Shown piece after piece: positions 25,411 to 38,824 of a stretch of 64,000 nt of DNA. Origin of the DNA: Gordius sp. MW1 (lineage: Eukaryota > Nematomorpha > Gordioida > Gordea > Gordiidae); NCBI GenBank assembly GCA_964036665.1, contig OZ038533.1, positions 18,162,575-18,226,574 of the forward strand, read 5' to 3'. The position numbers were made by a program, and so were the translations under genes. A model generated the notes under the pieces. The model was not told where the DNA came from. It made no database searches and saw only the letters and a program-made list of their open reading frames with translations. Each line of letters opens with the position of its first letter. Position 1 is the stretch's first letter.

Positions 25411-28400
25411 CTACGTTAGAGTCTTTAATCTTATCGGTGACATCATCCTCCCAAAATATAATATCCATATCTGTGTTCCTCACTTATATATGATTTTTTT
25501 GGGAGTTGCATACGTCAACTGGATTGCTTATAAGTAAAAGACTAATGCAAGAGACAGAATTACCTTGCACAAAATTATTAGGAAATCTTTAACCTAAGTT
25601 TTTGCATAGCTGTTCATCTTGATTTATGGGATAGCATCTATAGTATGCCAAATTTCGGAACAAAAAAGGTTGATACTTAATTATATTTTTCCTTAAAATA
25701 AAATTCCAGAATTTTGTTCAAGTAAATATTAATTTTAACCTTCAAGCTATGTGCATTCCTTTGTTCCTATTTTATAATTTGAGTATATAGCCAAATAAAT
25801 CTAAATTTTGTGAATATCTAATTTCAACCCGGCCCCCACTTTTTATATTGCTCCATTTTAGGTCCGACCAATGCAGATCTCTAATAAATATATTGAATAG
25901 CGATAATCAATTAACTTTATTATCTTGTCAATTATTTATTTACTTGCTATGCAATTTTGTAAAAGATGATCAATAACTTTAAGGATAGACGGTATTGCCT
26001 CACATTTGAATTCACTCACACGAATATACTTTATATTAACAAAACTTAATTTAAATTGAATTAGTAATGCATGCAATTATCACATAAGAGTAAAATGCAC
26101 TTAAAAGGTTACCAGTCTAATTTTTGTCCATAGGCAAAATGACCGTTAGCAAAGATCACTTAAGAAATGGACGTGAAGTGTCTCATCTCATGTAAGTGGA
26201 CGTCAATTGAATGCACACATGATAAAAGATTTTAAATGTACAGTTATTTAAAATTAAGTAAATCGAAACATGCTTTCGATAAAACATTTCCGCATCATGT
26301 TTTTTGTGCTTGAATTTCCATTGTCATCCAATTGCACTTTAGGGAGCAAATTTTATGAAAGGAGATGTTTAAAATTTTTTGTGTAATTTTCCGGACAATT
26401 TTAATAACCACAAAGCTTGTGCATATATAATATGAATAATCATTGATACTGTTAATTAATCCACTTTCTAATTCTAATGCCTAAGTTGATTAAATGGAAT
26501 TTTCATGCGTTTGGCCAGAGTTTTTAAAGGGAAGGAAAATTTTAAAATTATATTTAACGCTTCTATTTATATAAAAATAAAAATATAAGTTGTTTAAAGT
26601 ACAAAACGTCAGAAATCGTCAAATTTAAAAAAAGTTAAGGTCTCTTATGCCCAAGATAATATATAAAAATAATTTTTAAGCTGAAGAATAACATATGACA
26701 ACTGTCAATATTGCCAGTCCATTTATTAATATTTTAACATAACATACTGTTTCTTTAATACATTTTTAATCTCTTACACGCCGGAAAACTGCGATTCGTG
26801 CATGTGGTTATAGGTAGACAAGATAAAAAAGGGGTCATTGTGTAAAAGTTGATAAGGATAGGTATGAAATCTCTCCTATTTGAGACAATGCCGTATAACA
26901 AAAAATCAATTTCAAGTTTATGTTTGTGTCCTTTACATTAATAAATTAAGATATAAACCCAGCTAAAAAATATATTATTTTCCATAATTTCTGGCAAAAT
27001 AATTGATCTTGAGGAAACCAAATTTTAAAAAAAAATTTTATTTAGTTGTAATATAAAAAAGACAACGTGATGAGTATGAATAGTTTATATTTTACCAACC
27101 AATTCAGTCAGAATGTATTAAGAAGGCTTTGCCTATGAGTAAGTATAGGAGTTTTAAAAATCAAAATTAGGCTTTTTAAATCAGCCTCCATTAATAAGAA
27201 AATTTGATGAAATCAGTATAAACATCCTTTCTCATAACTCTCATCTGGCTGAAATGTTATAGACTAATCCGAGAATTTGTTGAAGGTCATGATCTTTTTC
27301 AACTAATTATACCTGTTTAGTAAATTTGAGATACATGGACTAGCCAGGGGGATGCAGAGGGACAGCTTAAATTTTTTAAAATTAAAAAATGATCATTCAG
27401 CTCCTACCTTAATTATTTTTAAACTTTCAGTCTACTAAGCAAACAAGCCGCATCTGTCGATAAGCTTATGCATTTATTACAAACTTATTTAAAAATATTA
27501 TTGATTCCTGAATTTGTAAAAACATTCAACACATCTGTTGTGACTAATGAAAATAATATCCTATAAATTAAAGCAGATTTTTAAAACATAATTCCTTGGC
27601 ACATAGTTTTGCTAAAGGAGGGGATAACTTATGAGATTAGTGCATCGATTTAAGATTTAAAAATTGTTTCAAGCTTCGGTCATCTATTATTATTAATTTA
27701 TGTGATCGATTAGGTTGACCTCGTGCTACCAATCTGACAAAATTGCAATTGGCTTAATCTTTAGATTGCTAAAAACCTTAGATCTTTCAAAAATTACTTG
27801 TCTAATTTATTATATAAATGACAATTAAAGTAAAAAATACAAATTAGTTTAATAACTCTTCAAAAATACTATATAGGAAATGTTAAAGATGAAATATTTC
27901 TATGGAATATTAAAGGAGATAGAATGATTAGAAAAGCTATTTAATTTTCAGAATTATTCTGAAGAGATGACTTATTGTTTGTTGCTTCATGCATTTTATG
28001 TACACCGCTTAATTTTTTTTTTATGTTAAAAAGTTTATTTTCACGATACAAATTTACATAAATAAGCGAAATACAAAAGAAAGAAATAATGGTTAAATAC
28101 AAAGTATATAATTATCTTCTAAAATGGGCCATGAGTCGGCAAAGTTACCTGAGTAAAAAGGACGCAGAAATTTTAGATTACACACACAATGCAATGCTTA
28201 TATTATAAATACCAAGAACAAGTGTATTAATTAGATTTAAGTATGTACTATGTAGATATGATAATTATTTCGATAAATAACTTCAATAAATAATCCGTTT
28301 TTAAATGTTTTTATCAACCTATAATAATTTGATTATTAATTATTGTTCAAATTATCAATTTTTGCAAATTAAAGTTTGTTACAAATTATTGGGTTTATTA

Positions 28401-28508
28401 ATTTAAAATACAGTTACATAATGAAAAATTTGAAACCTAATATATTATTAACATTCATATCGGGCATAATTACATTGGTTGAACTTCTAATAGTGGACAT
28501 TTGTAACT
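25411..28508. other. AT-rich unique stretch, no gene seen
   Basis: Apart from the end of the interrupted open frame (to about 25530) I found no frame, splice pattern or structural RNA that I can support. Small transposon scraps appear near 25825-25890 (CCCGGCCCCC) and 27340-27370 (TAGCCAGGGGGATGC). Confidence 0.5.
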
Positions 28509-28516
28509 TAAACAGT

Positions 28517-28680
28517 TATGGGCGTAGCCAGGGGGCCCCCCCCCTAAATGGCGAAAAAATAAAAATTTCTATGCAAAAACTCTTAAAAATTAAAAAAAAA
28601 TTACGTTTTGCCCCCCCCCCTAATTGAACTTTTAAACGTTTTGCCCCCCCCCCCTAATTCAAAATCTGGCTACGCCCATG
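28517..28680. mobile_element. hAT-like MITE, 164 bp
   Basis: Ends TATGGGCGTAGCCAGG and CTGGCTACGCCCATG are inverted. Flanks TAAACAGT and TGAACAGT match at 7 of 8 bases. Two internal CCCCCCCCCCTAATT arms are visible. Confidence 0.85.
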
Positions 28681-28689
28681 TGAACAGTA

Positions 28690-31430
28690 TTCAATATAAA
28701 ATTGTATTTACATTAATGATTGTTGTACAAGAACCAATATAATTTTCGGATATTTTTAGCTATTTTATTGATCAATTAAAATAAAAACGTCCGGCCTAAA
28801 ACTAATCGTTAGCCTGGTTGCCATTCTCTAATTAAATATTTTGATAAGACTCCTAAATTAGTTGATTAAATTTCCCGTATCTAAGTCTTGACAATGGCGA
28901 TGTTTGAATGCTATTTTTACAACCTGTGCGCATTAATATTTATAAAATTATTGTTCCACGTGGAAACAAATGACCTTGGATAGCACTTAAGTTAGATTTA
29001 ATCTAAAATTATAACTACATTACCTCATTTATATAATTATAACAATTTTAATTTTTGAATTAGATTTATAATTCAATTAGAAGCTTTTAAGAGAGCGATT
29101 CATCGCCTCAGATTGAATGACAGTAATGTCGTACAAAATTTGAACTGAATGCCCATTAATATATGTAATTTAATTAGTTTCCAACCATTTCTGCCTTTTT
29201 TAGGTTGATAATTGTAAGATGGGATTAAATTGCATTAATAATTTATACAGGATAAAAAAAACTAAATCGGTATTATTTAATTAAAAGGACTTAGGGTTAA
29301 TCAACAAAAAGCCAAAACATTCGGCCCTTTCAATAGCCTAGTTGCCTAAACTCAAACAATGTTAAATAACCAAGAGCCTTGTATTAAGATTGAATTCAAA
29401 TAGGATTATCGCTTAATTTTGGACTAAAATTGACTTGGGAATTTAATACTTTTAATCGATCTTATATTTATTTTAATAACTATAATTCATTATTATTTAG
29501 ACATTTTTGAAACTATTAGAGAATCTCTTTTGTTATTTATTATATCTTTTAGCCTTCTACAAATTAGAAAAATGTTAAATTTGCTTGTTTCAATGGTTTT
29601 TAATAATAAGTTTATTATAAATTTTTAGGTAGATCAAAACTGCGAGAATTAAAACATATAAAAGTAAAATAAAGATGGCCATTGGGTGAATTTTGTTTTG
29701 TAACGAGATCTTTCTTTAATGTTTGCACTATTAATAATTGATATCGAAATGCATGAATACATTTTTATTCTAAGTCAAAATTTAGCAAGAATTCGACACG
29801 GGAAAGGCATGATTTGGAAATGATTTAAAAACAACCAATAATTTTTGAAAATCTACAAATTTATTATTGTAAGAAACGGAGGAGCTACATCTCTGCCTCC
29901 ATTTTATTAAGGCCATATATTGCAACTCTATTTTCATGTGGTTTATAAAAATATACAGAACATCTGGTAGATATTGTATTTTAGGGAGTCAGTGCACTTA
30001 TACAAATTTTAGGAACGAACCGCTATTTAAAATGAAGTTTTTACAAATGCCTCAATTATAGCAAGGTCTTTTATGCACTCATAAGATTATAAAATTATTT
30101 ACACACTACTCTGCCCCCTTAAATTGTATTTTTGCTAGCCTGATGACTATGGAAGTTATATTAATTTTTTTAAATTACCAAAATTTGTTTTACTACTATA
30201 ACATCTTTTTGACTCTTATTATGGACAATTTTTAAAATCTCTACAAAAGCAGGGATTGTTAAATAACTCAAAATATCAAAATTTTGTATTTCATATACTC
30301 GAATAGCTTTGTAGATTATTTTAGCCAAATATAATTGTGTATTTAAGTGCAAATGTCGGGCTTTAAAACGTTAGTCGATCAAGTAATAAGATAATTTCTT
30401 TAAAACGGCTCTCGATAATTGGTATTTAACTATAAAATGTTTAATTTCCTTAGAAAAATAAAATTGATGCTCATTGACTATTATTCGTTCATATCATAGT
30501 GTGCTAAAATATTGTAATATTACTTATAAGACTTAATTGTCAAGTGCTCAAAGAATTGTACAATATCTTAAAAATATTCATAATACATAAGATTTTTGTG
30601 AATGGTTATATTTACTTTCTCGACTATAAATGGTAAAAATGAAAAAATTGATAAGATTTTATATGATCAAGAAATTCCAAGTCTAGAATATTAAATAATC
30701 TGAGCGCTAAATGCAATAATTAGATTAAAAGGAAATGTATATTTATTAATCCCCATGGATTTAGGAGAGCGCAAGGGTTAGAGATGATGATGTTTTTTTA
30801 GCAATAATTTCAGAGCTTTGTAGTTATTTTGCAATGTTATAAATCACTGACCCTTAGATACGCATTAATTTATCAAAATTTAATCGAATAAATTAGGCTA
30901 GTACCAAAATATGACCTTAAAAAACTTAAGATCCATTTGTTTACTCAAATTTATAGATAAATAAATAAAGGATTTGAAAAAATTTAGCTACTCTAGCATG
31001 AAGGTTTTTACTTTACAATTTATAGTATGTTATTAATTTTTTAGCACTCAACCATTTATACATTATGATGAACTTTATTTTCAATTTTTTAAACAAATGA
31101 ATAGACAATGCATGGAATGGTATAAATAATAGCGATATGTTGCGATATTAATTTTTTAGAGGCTTTACAAACGACCAAGTGTGGTGACGGACAATATATG
31201 AGTGCGCAATATATAACCAGACAAACATAGTATTTTAAATAAATAAAATGACGTTTGTTCAATAGCTAGTGTTTAAAAGGTATTTACAGCTGCACAGGGA
31301 ATGTTATATTTTGATGTATGTCTTATAGTATACCTTGATGAAACAGTCTGAAAGGATAAGTGTGAATTTGCGTAGTTAGGTCGAAGCATACGTGAAACTT
31401 TGTAATAGATTAAGGATTGGATAACTGACT
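28690..31430. other. AT-rich unique stretch, no gene seen
   Basis: No supported coding or RNA feature. This is the 3' flank of the neuropeptide gene, which is transcribed toward it. Confidence 0.5.
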
Positions 31431-31437
31431 CGGTCTC

Positions 31438-32115
31438 CTATTTCCCAAGACCGAAAAAAGTTCGATAGCGATCAACGGGTCTTTTAAAACGGCCCAGACC
31501 TTCGCCTTGAAACCTCTCTTGTGAGCCTAAATTCCGACGCTGTTCTCTCAGCGGACCCAAGTAGTAATGAAAAGGAAGAAGCTGACGGTTCTGGTTATTG
31601 GTTTCGGTGCCGAAAGCGTATCTCATGTCTTGCCTCTTTCCCAGGCCAAAAGCCATTCTATAACGATCGCGTAACCTCTTACCAACGTATCGGTAACGCT
31701 TGTCCATACGATGCCCTTCGCCCATATTATTAGACGGGCCACCGTAGTATTGGGAATAATCACCGTCAAAATTCATACTATCATCTTCCGGAGTTTCGTT
31801 CCTCTTTTTCGCTTCTTCCCCTTGTTCGGGGGAAATCACGACGTAAGGCATACCCGACCTGATGAGCTCTTTAATGGAACCAGGCTTACTGCTGGAATCT
31901 GGGGGATTAGCCATGCCTTTTTTGTCCCCTTGACTCTGGACCAACGGCGTTACAGATAAAATTAGGAAGAGCGCAATAAGTAAAGCATGAGAGCTGGTTA
32001 TAATTTGACCAACATGGAAGAAGTAAACATAAGATTTTCCAACTTGCAATCTCAAAGTAAGGTCATTTTGGTTGAGATTCGCAATAATCATACGAGAATC
32101 TTTTGCGTGCTTCAT
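31438..32115 (-). CDS. FGL-amide-type neuropeptide precursor
   Basis: A 225-codon frame, clearly richer in GC than its surroundings. A hydrophobic run ALLIALFLILSVTPLV (residues about 44-59) followed by QSQG looks like a signal-peptide core. The second half has dibasic cleavage sites: KR-YRYVG-KR, then LRDRYRMAFGLG-KR, a spacer, KR-PVDRYRTFFGLG-K-stop. After cleavage and Gly-to-amide conversion these would give YRYV-amide, LRDRYRMAFGL-amide and PVDRYRTFFGL-amide. The shared RYRxxFGL-amide end recalls allatostatin-A or buccalin peptides, though the usual Tyr four residues before the end is Met or Thr here. The long stretch before the hydrophobic core (MKHAKDSRM...) is unusual; a spliced upstream exon supplying the true start is possible, with an acceptor-like AACCAG just before the SSHALL codons. 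It would be secreted by neurons or endocrine cells. Confidence 0.75.
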   Translation of the reverse strand: MKHAKDSRMIIANLNQNDLTLRLQVGKSYVYFFHVGQIITSSHALLIALFLILSVTPLVQSQGDKKGMANPPDSSSKPGSIKELIRSGMPYVVISPEQGEEAKKRNETPEDDSMNFDGDYSQYYGGPSNNMGEGHRMDKRYRYVGKRLRDRYRMAFGLGKRQDMRYAFGTETNNQNRQLLPFHYYLGPLREQRRNLGSQERFQGEGLGRFKRPVDRYRTFFGLGK

Positions 32116-32119
32116 AAAA

Positions 32120-35100
32120 TGCCGTGTTAATTAATCCACCTAAGGAAATATAATTTATAAAAAATACAAAGTGCCATTAAAAATTATTTATTGCAATAGT
32201 CATTCTCAGTTATTTGTGCTTCATAAAAGTGTTTCTGGTTATGAATCGTGGCAATAAAAATAAATTGGCGAGTTAATTGGTTTGGCTATTAATCCTTGTA
32301 AAGTTTGCACAGTCAATCTCTTATTGGATAGACAATATAATCAAACGAGTTTAGTATTGTATTATACCATTTATAGAAAAACGTTTCAACTTTTTTAATT
32401 AAAATGAATATCAAAATTTAACGTGCATTATTATAACTTTTAACTAATTTTAATGTATATACATTTATTTGCTTATTGAAGCAATTGCACGGTCTTTAAA
32501 TGATTTACATGTATTAGTTACGATTTACTTAGTTTGAATCGTATAAAAAGTAAAGTATATATAAACAATAGCAACAAATTTAACTTTCAAATAATTAAAG
32601 ATTTAAAAAATTTTATAAGCTTATTAGTACGCATCTTCATATAATACTAAAGAATTAACGCATGAAGAAATCATGGATTTTCTAACTAGATAAGCGAGAG
32701 TATGTTAAATTATGCATTTGTAACCTTATTTATAATCCAATTAACATGGTAATATCCCCTTATAGATACAAAAATAGTACAACGTTAACTTTTTGTATAA
32801 ATCAGGCAGGCTGAACGCATTTCTTGCAAATATAAATATTAATATAATATGACGTTATTTACCCAATTAAATACAAACCTTACTTATTTCCTCGCATCAC
32901 CTCGACTGATTTAATATATCTAATATTTTATTTAACACATATTTAACAACATAATATATTAATATGGAACTTTTTATAATAAATTATTTTGCACATAGAT
33001 TGACCTTATACCGTTACATTTTTAAACAATCTAAAATTTTAAATTTATGATATATAATAAGAACAAGCGCAAAATGTTGTGTTACTCTTTAAGATTCAAG
33101 TATGGGTTAAATAAATTATAATAATTGTGCTGAGGCCACAATAAGCCTCTTTCAATATTAGAATTTTTTATTTATTGTAGTTTTTAAGTTCAAACAAAAC
33201 ATAGTATTACAAAGTTTAAAAGCGAACATGTTATACATTCGGCTTACAGCTATTAAAACATCATAAAATACTTTTAAAATCGGTCAAATTAAATTTTTTA
33301 TCTTTGATTAAATTTATCTCATTATTTATTTAGTCTGGAATATAAGAGTTTAAACAATTAAGATGCCAATTTCCATGCAACAGGTATAGGGATTTTTAAA
33401 ACATTTTTATAAGTTTTAATAATACCTACAAACTTTTATGTGAATAAATCTTGATTAAATATATATTAGAGCCTTTTTAATTGTAATATAATAATTAATG
33501 GCAAAAAATAATATGTATGTATTAAGATAGCCGATTTTAAATTTATAAATTAAAACTCTAATCGAAAAATTGTATCATCATTTATTAATTTTAATAGAAA
33601 ATACTATTATCTAAATATTTTTTTGATAGTTAGATTGTAACCTATAGGTCAATTATTTAATAGCTAAATTATAAAATATAGGTTAATTTTAAAAATATTT
33701 TTCCCAATTAATATTAAATGCGTAAAATTTCTAAAACTATGTCATTTTATCGAGTGTAAAACCTACTTGTTAGCAAGAATTTGATGGGGGGGGGCGCGTT
33801 AAATGTACCAAAAGACTTTATAGAAAAGAACGAGAAAATATAATTGGTTGATGAATTAATAAAATATTTCTCCTCCTTTTTATATATATATATAAATAAA
33901 TAATGTAAGTCGATTATTTTTTAAAGGCGATCAATAATGTACCACAGCAAATCAATAATCCATACGAGCAATGACAGCTATAAACGTTGTGGTAATAATT
34001 ATTAAAATTAAATTTTAAAGTTATTTTTCACTCTAATCTTAATGTAGGAGTCCTAAAAAAGCTGCATGTTAAATGAAAGTTCTAAAATATCATATTTAAA
34101 TAAAATAAAATTTTAAATGCAAAAATAAGAAAACAGGCTTATTTTACCAATTTTAAGGGCATATTAGTGGTTTTCATGATTTAAATTCTTCCCATTATTT
34201 GTTCATTAAGTGTGCCCAATTTTAGTTTAAGGACAGAATACTTAATGCCACCCAAAAATTTCCCTAATTTTCTAATTCGTCACCTCGCATTTTTTGATAA
34301 CACAGATATGCCGAAAAGGTAAAAATATTTTCTAATTTAATTTAGTTTTGTACTATAAGCAATTGTTTGTTTATTAATAGAAAAAATAGGATTTTTACGT
34401 ATTATTTTAAGATGTCCAATATTGGTTGGAATTATTATCGCACAAATTACCAATCAAACAGGAAAAAGTCACAGAATGTATTTAGGTTTTGTAGAAAATA
34501 GATCGGATATAAAAATTTCTAAAAGATTGTATTTTTAGTTAATTAAGTTTTGCCTAAAATATGCAAAAATCATTGACTTTTAAGTCGCATATTTTATATA
34601 AGGGAGGGTTGATGATAACTCCTTATTAATATTTATAAAGTGTAAATGTGCAGCGGTTTCCTGTAGATTTCAAACAACTATGTCAAAATCAGCGTAAACA
34701 GGTCCTGGCATATGGTAATTTTTAAAAATTAGCCTTCTTTAACATGGCGAATGTAGAAATTACACATACATAGGATAGGTGCTAGTTCTAGTTAGATAAC
34801 TTAATTCTCAATATATATGCGAATTAAATTTAATATATATTAATGAGCGCGATTTGAATAAAATATAAATAAATTTGTTTAAATTTTAATCTGGAATTTG
34901 AGTTTACTTAATAGATCCTTATTTTATATTTATTACATCAATGGTCTAATTAATTTTTTAAAATTAATAATTTACAAAATATCAATAAAAAATGACAAGT
35001 TTTCTTTGCCAATATCATATAATTTTTCCACCTACTTTTTTACAAATGTTATGTTAATCACTTTATCCAGATTTATAACATTGTTTATACATTATATCGT

Positions 35101-35320
35101 AAAGCTTTCAAAATGTTAAAAATAATATTGATATTTATTTAGTAGGCATTGATAGAAAGCATAGTTAATAAAATAAATTCAATATTATTTTAAATAATTC
35201 AAAAACTAAAATAGGAACAAGACCAGCAGACAATTAAATTCTTGATGTCGTTTTTTCTAGCAGAAAGATTAGTTTAAAATTTCTACCCGAACCTTGATAT
35301 GATTTTAAAGCTAAATTGCC
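32120..35320. other. AT-rich unique stretch, no gene seen
   Basis: Upstream side of the neuropeptide gene. It would hold its promoter and any 5' exon, but I could not pick these out. A poly-G run near 33786 (GGGGGGGGGCGCG) is probably a MITE scrap. No supported gene. Confidence 0.45.
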
Positions 35321-35589
35321 CGCCTGAGTTTCCCCCCCCCCCCAAAAAAAAAAGCCTGGCGTGACGGGCGGGACAGCGGATAGGGTCGTGCTTTTTTGAT
35401 CTCAATTAGTTATGATACATATTTATTACCATTTTTGCACCCAAATTTGAAGGCTATTTTGGCAAAAGCGCCAGTCAATTAAGGAACATTTTAAGCTTAT
35501 AACAATATTGTTAAAAAAATTGTTATTTAAATTGTGGAAAACGGGCTTATTTTACTTAGTTCGCATTTGACCTAAAATCATTTCCATGG

Positions 35590-35776
35590 GTTTAGGCGGG
35601 GGTATGGGGGGGGGGGGGGGGTGGGGGGAAAGGCGGCTGCCCCCCTCTAAATCCAAAAATTTGTTAAATTTTATTACAATTATGGCTAAAATTTTAAAAT
35701 GTGATCATTTTGCCCCCCCCCCCCCTCCCTAAATCATTATTGCCCCCCTCTAATTCCAATGCTGACTACGCCCATG
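35590..35776. mobile_element. hAT-like MITE with long poly-G and poly-C arms
   Basis: Starts near CCATGGGTTTAGGCGG, has a run of about 18 G (35609-35640 region) and 13 C (about 35714), the words CCCCCTCTAAATCCAAAAAT and CCCCCTCTAATTCCAATGCT, and ends GACTACGCCCATGAC. Same family as 18167 and 43495. A separate poly-C/poly-A tract lies at 35331-35353. Confidence 0.65.
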
Positions 35777-35779
35777 ACA

Positions 35780-38680
35780 TCCTTATGGATAAACGCTCAG
35801 TTCCTTTTACTATTTTAGGCTACAATTTTATAATTGGGTTCCACTTTGAGGCTAATTGTGCTATTTCGTTTTGTCAAAAAGACCGATAATTGCTAAGGTA
35901 TTTCCCTACCCAAAACGGCAAATACAACGAATTAGGGAATATCGTTTGACACGTTACAATCAATAAACGGTAATAATAATCAATGTTTTGTAGGTGCAGG
36001 CGAGGCTCTCAACCTACAAAATTCCTCTCATTTATTTTAATTGCACAACGGCAACCAAATTCAGATTGACACGTTATAGAAGATTTAAAATCTTTACTAG
36101 GGTTTATCATAGCAATTAACAAGGAGTCATTAAAAGCCTAAGTAGTTTGCTCAATAAAATTTGACATTCTTTATTATAAATACTACAGTAATTTCATAAT
36201 TTGTATTCTGCAACATTGTCTTTACGCTGGTATTTTAGTTTTCGCTTACAAAATAATAAAAACTATTTTTAAACAGTTTAATTAATTTACTTCATGCTAA
36301 TGTCTAATTTTTTAGTATCATATACCAAATTGATATATTAAGAATGCCTCATGCTATTCAAAAATATTAGTTGCATTTAGGAATTTCACACAAATTATTA
36401 TAATAAAAATATTGTCACTAGTCCAATTTAATCGATACGCTTTTATTAATTAAGAACACACCTTTATGCCGTATAACATATACTAATGTAATATGCTTAT
36501 CGATCAAAAACGTAATCAAATATATAAAAAATGCTTCGCGAAGTCTGAGCTTTTTTCCGTTGCCAATTTCTATATTGAAATAACATTAGCCAACTAAATC
36601 TTAAACTATAATTATTGCAGCTTTAAATAAATTTTATTTCAAAAAAGACAGGACAGCCACAAGTTTTTTTGATATACTAGGGATAAGTAAAACACCTAAA
36701 GATTAGATAACTTCAATAAAATTAGGAAAAGATTACGGTTTAAACTTACTGATAAGCTTTATTTCATTTTTAAAAAGTTTTATAAAAAAGTTTACATTTT
36801 TAAACGAACAAATTAAAAAAAATATTGTTATCACTGGGCCATCGCCCTAATCAATAAATGGCTCACCCCGACAAATTGGCAGGTGTCCGATTAAAACAAC
36901 CATTCTACTCGAAATAAAAATTAGCATAAAAATTTTGGTGTTGGAAACGTAATAAAAAATCAATTAAATAAATTATTAATTTGCCCTTTTAAAAGTCAAC
37001 AGGCCTTAATTTAAATTTGATTAGAATCTAATCTTCAAACAAGACCACTAATTAACTTACGACGTTGTTATCAGCATTGTTATAAATCGTAGGTAAAACC
37101 TACTTCAATCACAAATGACAAGTATTAAATAAGTTTTCATAAAAAGAAACCTATTTTCTAAGTTGCAATATGTTTTCTATCTAGTTCAGTATTGTTAAAA
37201 ATCTTATAAATAGTTAACTTTCCTTGCTAAAGTACAAGAAACACAAACTTTTCCAATTAAATCTAACTTAGCAATGTAGGCATAAAAAGTGAAAAATAAC
37301 TTTTTACCAATATATATTGTTTTGGTTTTTTTACTTATTTGAAACAGCCTCAAACTTCCACAGTATTTATTTATTTAAGCTATTGTTAAAGTTTGAGGAA
37401 ATAATACAATCATTTAATTACTAAATCACATTGGCGGCTTATATTAAAGTCTGTCCTTAACTTAGTCGGCAGTTTATGTAAATTTTTTACTTAAGATAGT
37501 GAGTTAGTAAATAGCTATTAAGGAAACTATGTCACAAAATCTCACTCCAAATTAAGCTCATTAATGTCTTGTAATAATCGATATTTAGAGTGATCTTAAT
37601 TAAGAGGACGTGATTTTTATCAAAAAATTGACGATCACTCTTAATTTATACAATTAAACTGTTTTTATATTAATAATTTTTGTATCATTGTAACAATTAA
37701 AGCTTTTTAAACGTATTTAGTTCTGTCCTTGTCTAATTACAGACACTAACATTACATAGCTCTTGCATAATTAATGAGTCATATCTCATATATGTTGAAT
37801 TCCTACGACTATAACATTATTACAAATTCAATAGTAAAATTGAGGTGCAGCGAAAATTATATAAATAATTTTTATTAAATGTATCATTTAATTATATTTA
37901 AGTGAAAAAGTAATAATGTGATGCAGTAAATTCACAACCAGAGTATAATAGTGTTGATACATATTAAATTAATTAAGATAATGTATTAATATATATAAAA
38001 CAGACAATGGAAGCAGAAGCAATAGCGTAATTGTCTAGATATATATCTAACTTAGAATTTCGTTCAGTCCGTACCTATTATAATAATTACTTTAAAAAGT
38101 ATTGATAGCCACACATTTTAGTGAAATTAATATATTTTTAGAGTCAAGAAGATTAAATGTAATTTCGTGATTCTGGCCATCTACGGCTTTGCCAGGAAAT
38201 GAATTTTGGACGGGATGTTATATGTAGGGGCAAGGAAATTATTTTTTAAGACTTTAATCACAAGTTTGCTTAATTTATATAAAAAATCTTTGTGGGTAGG
38301 ATAGTGCCCCTCCTTGCTTTAAAAGATATTAAAAAATTTAAAAGGTACAAGTGGGGATAAAAGGGTTATAGTATCCAGAGACAGGTTGAAATATTATTGC
38401 AGTAATTATTTTATGATCTGCCATGGGGAGACATACAAGCTCTCATATCAGTATTCCTTTAATATTCTCGTAGTCTTAATTGTAGAGTATCCAAAATAGG
38501 CAATTTTAAAAATTAATGAAATATTTAGATAAAAATAAACCTGCGACTTTTACAAGCTTTTATAATTAATGAAAAGAGTATGTTATATATCTTTTGGGTA
38601 TTAGTAAAATTTTAAGGCGAACCTTAATTTTTCCATTCAACTTATCAAGAGTGCTTATAACTTATTTTCCTACGAATTAC
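35780..38680. other. AT-rich unique stretch, no gene seen
   Basis: I found no frame, splice pattern or repeat that I can support in this stretch. Confidence 0.5.
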
Positions 38681-38687
38681 TAATATA

Positions 38688-38785
38688 CGCCCTTCGGGCG
38701 TAGATGAAGGCTTCGCCCTCAGAACCCCGTTCAGGGCTCCGCCCCCAAACGCCTATCTCCTGGGGGCTCCGCCCACCTCTGAATA
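38688..38785. repeat. GC-rich hairpin cluster
   Basis: In a very AT-rich setting, a 95-base patch holds several small palindromes in a row: ACGCCCTTCGGGCGT, GGCTTCGCC, GGGCTCCGCCC (twice) and GGGGGCTCC. The style resembles the GC hairpin at the left end of element E. It lies just left of the hAT at 38825. Confidence 0.6.
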
Positions 38786-38824
38786 TTTTGTTTGCTTTAT
38801 CATATCCCAGGCAATTTTCTAGGC

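Larger units (their letters stand above)
23425..25500 (+). pseudogene. Open frame interrupted by a hAT insertion
   Basis: An open frame from about 23425 reaches the insertion point with LEVLILIRIGVN. On the other side of the hAT, dropping one copy of the target duplication GTGTCAAC, the frame continues in phase as YVRVFNLIGDIILPKYNIHI and on to a stop near 25530. The joined frame is about 130 codons, long for this base composition. It shows no family I know and might itself be a repeat remnant. Confidence 0.3.

Noticed and set aside
24368-25895. TTAGAGACCTGCA and TGCAGATCTCTAA as ends of a hAT element
   Set aside because: The flanks do not form a target duplication and the pair would straddle the well-supported border of the 23652-25402 element.
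31521-31959. Plus-strand frames over the neuropeptide gene
   Set aside because: They lie antisense to the minus-strand frame, which has a hydrophobic leader, cleavage sites and amidation signals.
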